Source of the DNA: Deltaproteobacteria bacterium
Lineage (GTDB): Bacteria; Desulfobacterota; Desulfobacteria; Desulfobacterales; Desulfosarcinaceae
DNA length: 64,000 nt
Direction: 5' to 3'
Assembly (NCBI GenBank): GCA_021824175.1
Contig: JAKALP010000001.1
Span: 186,001 to 250,000, forward strand
The notes below the pieces were generated by a model. It saw nothing but the letters and a program-made list of their open reading frames with translations, was not told the origin of the DNA and searched no databases. Both the position numbers and the translations under genes were made by a program. The stretch's first letter is position 1, and each line of letters starts with the position of its first letter. Shown in pieces: positions 63,280-64,000 of the stretch.

Positions 63280-64000
63280 TTAATGAATGAAGTCTTCAGG
63301 ATCATTGGCTTTATACACGTCCAGGGCAGGCCTTGAGTCCAGGTTGAGTCCGGCTTGCCAACCATAAAGTTCCAAACAATCTTTGTTCAGTTTTTTGGTT
63401 AGCAGACGCATGTTGATTCCCACGGGGCAGGCCCGTTCACACGCGCCGCAATCGGTGCAGCGGCCCGCGCAATGGAAAGCCCGCAGGAAGTGGAAGGTGC
63501 GCACATCCATGGGGTCCTGGCTTTTGCCCACCCATTGGGGTTTGGATTCATCCACAAAACAGGTGGGGCAGTAGCACAGCGGGCAGGCATTGCGACAGGC
63601 ATAGCAGCGGATGCAAGGCGCCAGCAGTTTTTCGAAGAATTCCCAACGTTCCTCGGTGGACATGGCCTCAATGGCGTTCACATCGGCGTATTGATCCACA
63701 TCGGTCTGCTCAGCCACTGGGGCAGCGACCATCTCATCGTGGATCACGGGATTGCGATGGACACAAACCGAGCAATTCTGCTGGAGAACTTCATTTTTAT
63801 TAAAACTCTTCTCCCCACCGGCGCTCTTGACTTTAATCTGTCCACCGGTCTCGCTGACCGCTAGAATTTCGCCTTGAATTGAGGCGGCGATTTTACGTTT
63901 GTCGATCATGCCTTGGCAGGGGACGCCGATAATGACGAGCTGCTCGCGTTTGACCTTGTTTTCCAGGATGTGGGTCACTATGTTGCGTGAGTCGCATCCT
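63280..64000 (-). CDS. Fe-S protein of the same complex (FlxC-like), 5' end outside the window
   Basis: At least 239 residues; the frame runs through the window edge (codons GCDSRN before a GTG at 63978), so the GTG is not the true start. Motifs: QLVIIGVPCQGMID, NCSVCVHRNPVI, CIRCYACRNACPLCYCPTC and CTDCGACERACPVGINM. The cysteine pattern fits a coenzyme-F420-hydrogenase/HdrA-like electron-transfer subunit. C-terminus DVYKANDPEDFIH is complete. Gene order on the minus strand: this, FlxB-like, FlxA-like. Likely part of a Flx-Hdr complex whose other genes lie beyond the window. Confidence 0.8.
   Translation of the reverse strand, partial: GCDSRNIVTHILENKVKREQLVIIGVPCQGMIDKRKIAASIQGEILAVSETGGQIKVKSAGGEKSFNKNEVLQQNCSVCVHRNPVIHDEMVAAPVAEQTDVDQYADVNAIEAMSTEERWEFFEKLLAPCIRCYACRNACPLCYCPTCFVDESKPQWVGKSQDPMDVRTFHFLRAFHCAGRCTDCGACERACPVGINMRLLTKKLNKDCLELYGWQAGLNLDSRPALDVYKANDPEDFIH

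Overview
The window looks like chromosome of a sulfate-reducing Desulfobacterota bacterium, probably near Desulfobacteraceae/Desulfosarcinaceae. The main pointers are a DsrC with the full two-cysteine C-terminal arm (60815-61132), a siroheme-decarboxylase (alternative haem pathway) subunit, three adjacent genes resembling the FlxABC/heterodisulfide-reductase-linked iron-sulfur oxidoreductases, a one-chain pyruvate:ferredoxin oxidoreductase, an ADP-forming acyl-CoA synthetase and an acetyl-CoA hydrolase/GNAT fusion. I see no transposase, integrase or CRISPR array. One tRNA (Arg-CCT) is present.

Layout. 0.3-7 kb: small secreted and zinc-ribbon proteins, a LEA2-type lipoprotein, AsmA, RarA/MgsA, and a proteasome-fold Ntn hydrolase. 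6.8-12.3 kb: a polyphosphate block (small Cys protein, SixA phosphatase, Ppx/GppA, CYTH-like/CHAD protein, and Ppk1 converging on them). 12.7-13.3 kb: a DUF4230 protein. 13.6-19.8 kb: a pectin-degradation island with pectate lyases of PL9 and PL1 type and a PL11 rhamnogalacturonan lyase; the last two carry poly-serine low-complexity segments. 20-24.4 kb: CPA2 antiporter with an EIIA domain, an MFS-transporter remnant, and an FAD oxidoreductase fused to a START/SRPBCC-like domain. 24.7-28.2 kb: a HEAT-repeat protein and an HD-GYP protein that share an N-terminal domain. 28.4-34.6 kb: fumarase, ADP-forming acyl-CoA synthetase, acetyl-CoA hydrolase-GNAT. 34.6-41.6 kb: GDPD lipoprotein, an AT-rich spacer with repeated palindromes, a TIGR02147 protein next to a TETGNP lipoprotein, and a GH18 lipoprotein. 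41.9-47.7 kb: a zinc-ribbon/PAS/GAF/PilZ protein and a hybrid histidine kinase joined to a periplasmic binding protein. 48-51.7 kb: bioA, bioF, bioD behind a BirA-box-like site. 51.7-64 kb: an ECF sigma remnant, VKOR-DsbA fusion, PFOR, YkgJ and DUF2914 proteins, nitrilase, siroheme decarboxylase subunit, YjbQ, DsrC and the Flx-like set, which runs off the window.

Metabolically the genes fit an anaerobe that degrades plant polymers outside the cell or takes up small acids, oxidises pyruvate by PFOR, can make or activate acetate through CoA esters, and passes electrons through Fe-S/flavin proteins toward dissimilatory sulfite reduction (DsrC). Polyphosphate and c-di-GMP proteins suggest stress and surface-life control.

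The most unusual sequence features are outside genes: at least six intergenic arrays of degenerate 8-bp tandem units in three families, several lying between co-oriented genes of one pathway (bioA/bioF/bioD, acyl-CoA synthetase/acetyl-CoA hydrolase); a set of GTTTTC/GAAAAC palindromes before the TIGR02147 gene; and a nested hairpin plus terminator before the PL11 gene. All functional calls rest on reading motifs by eye; no database search was run.
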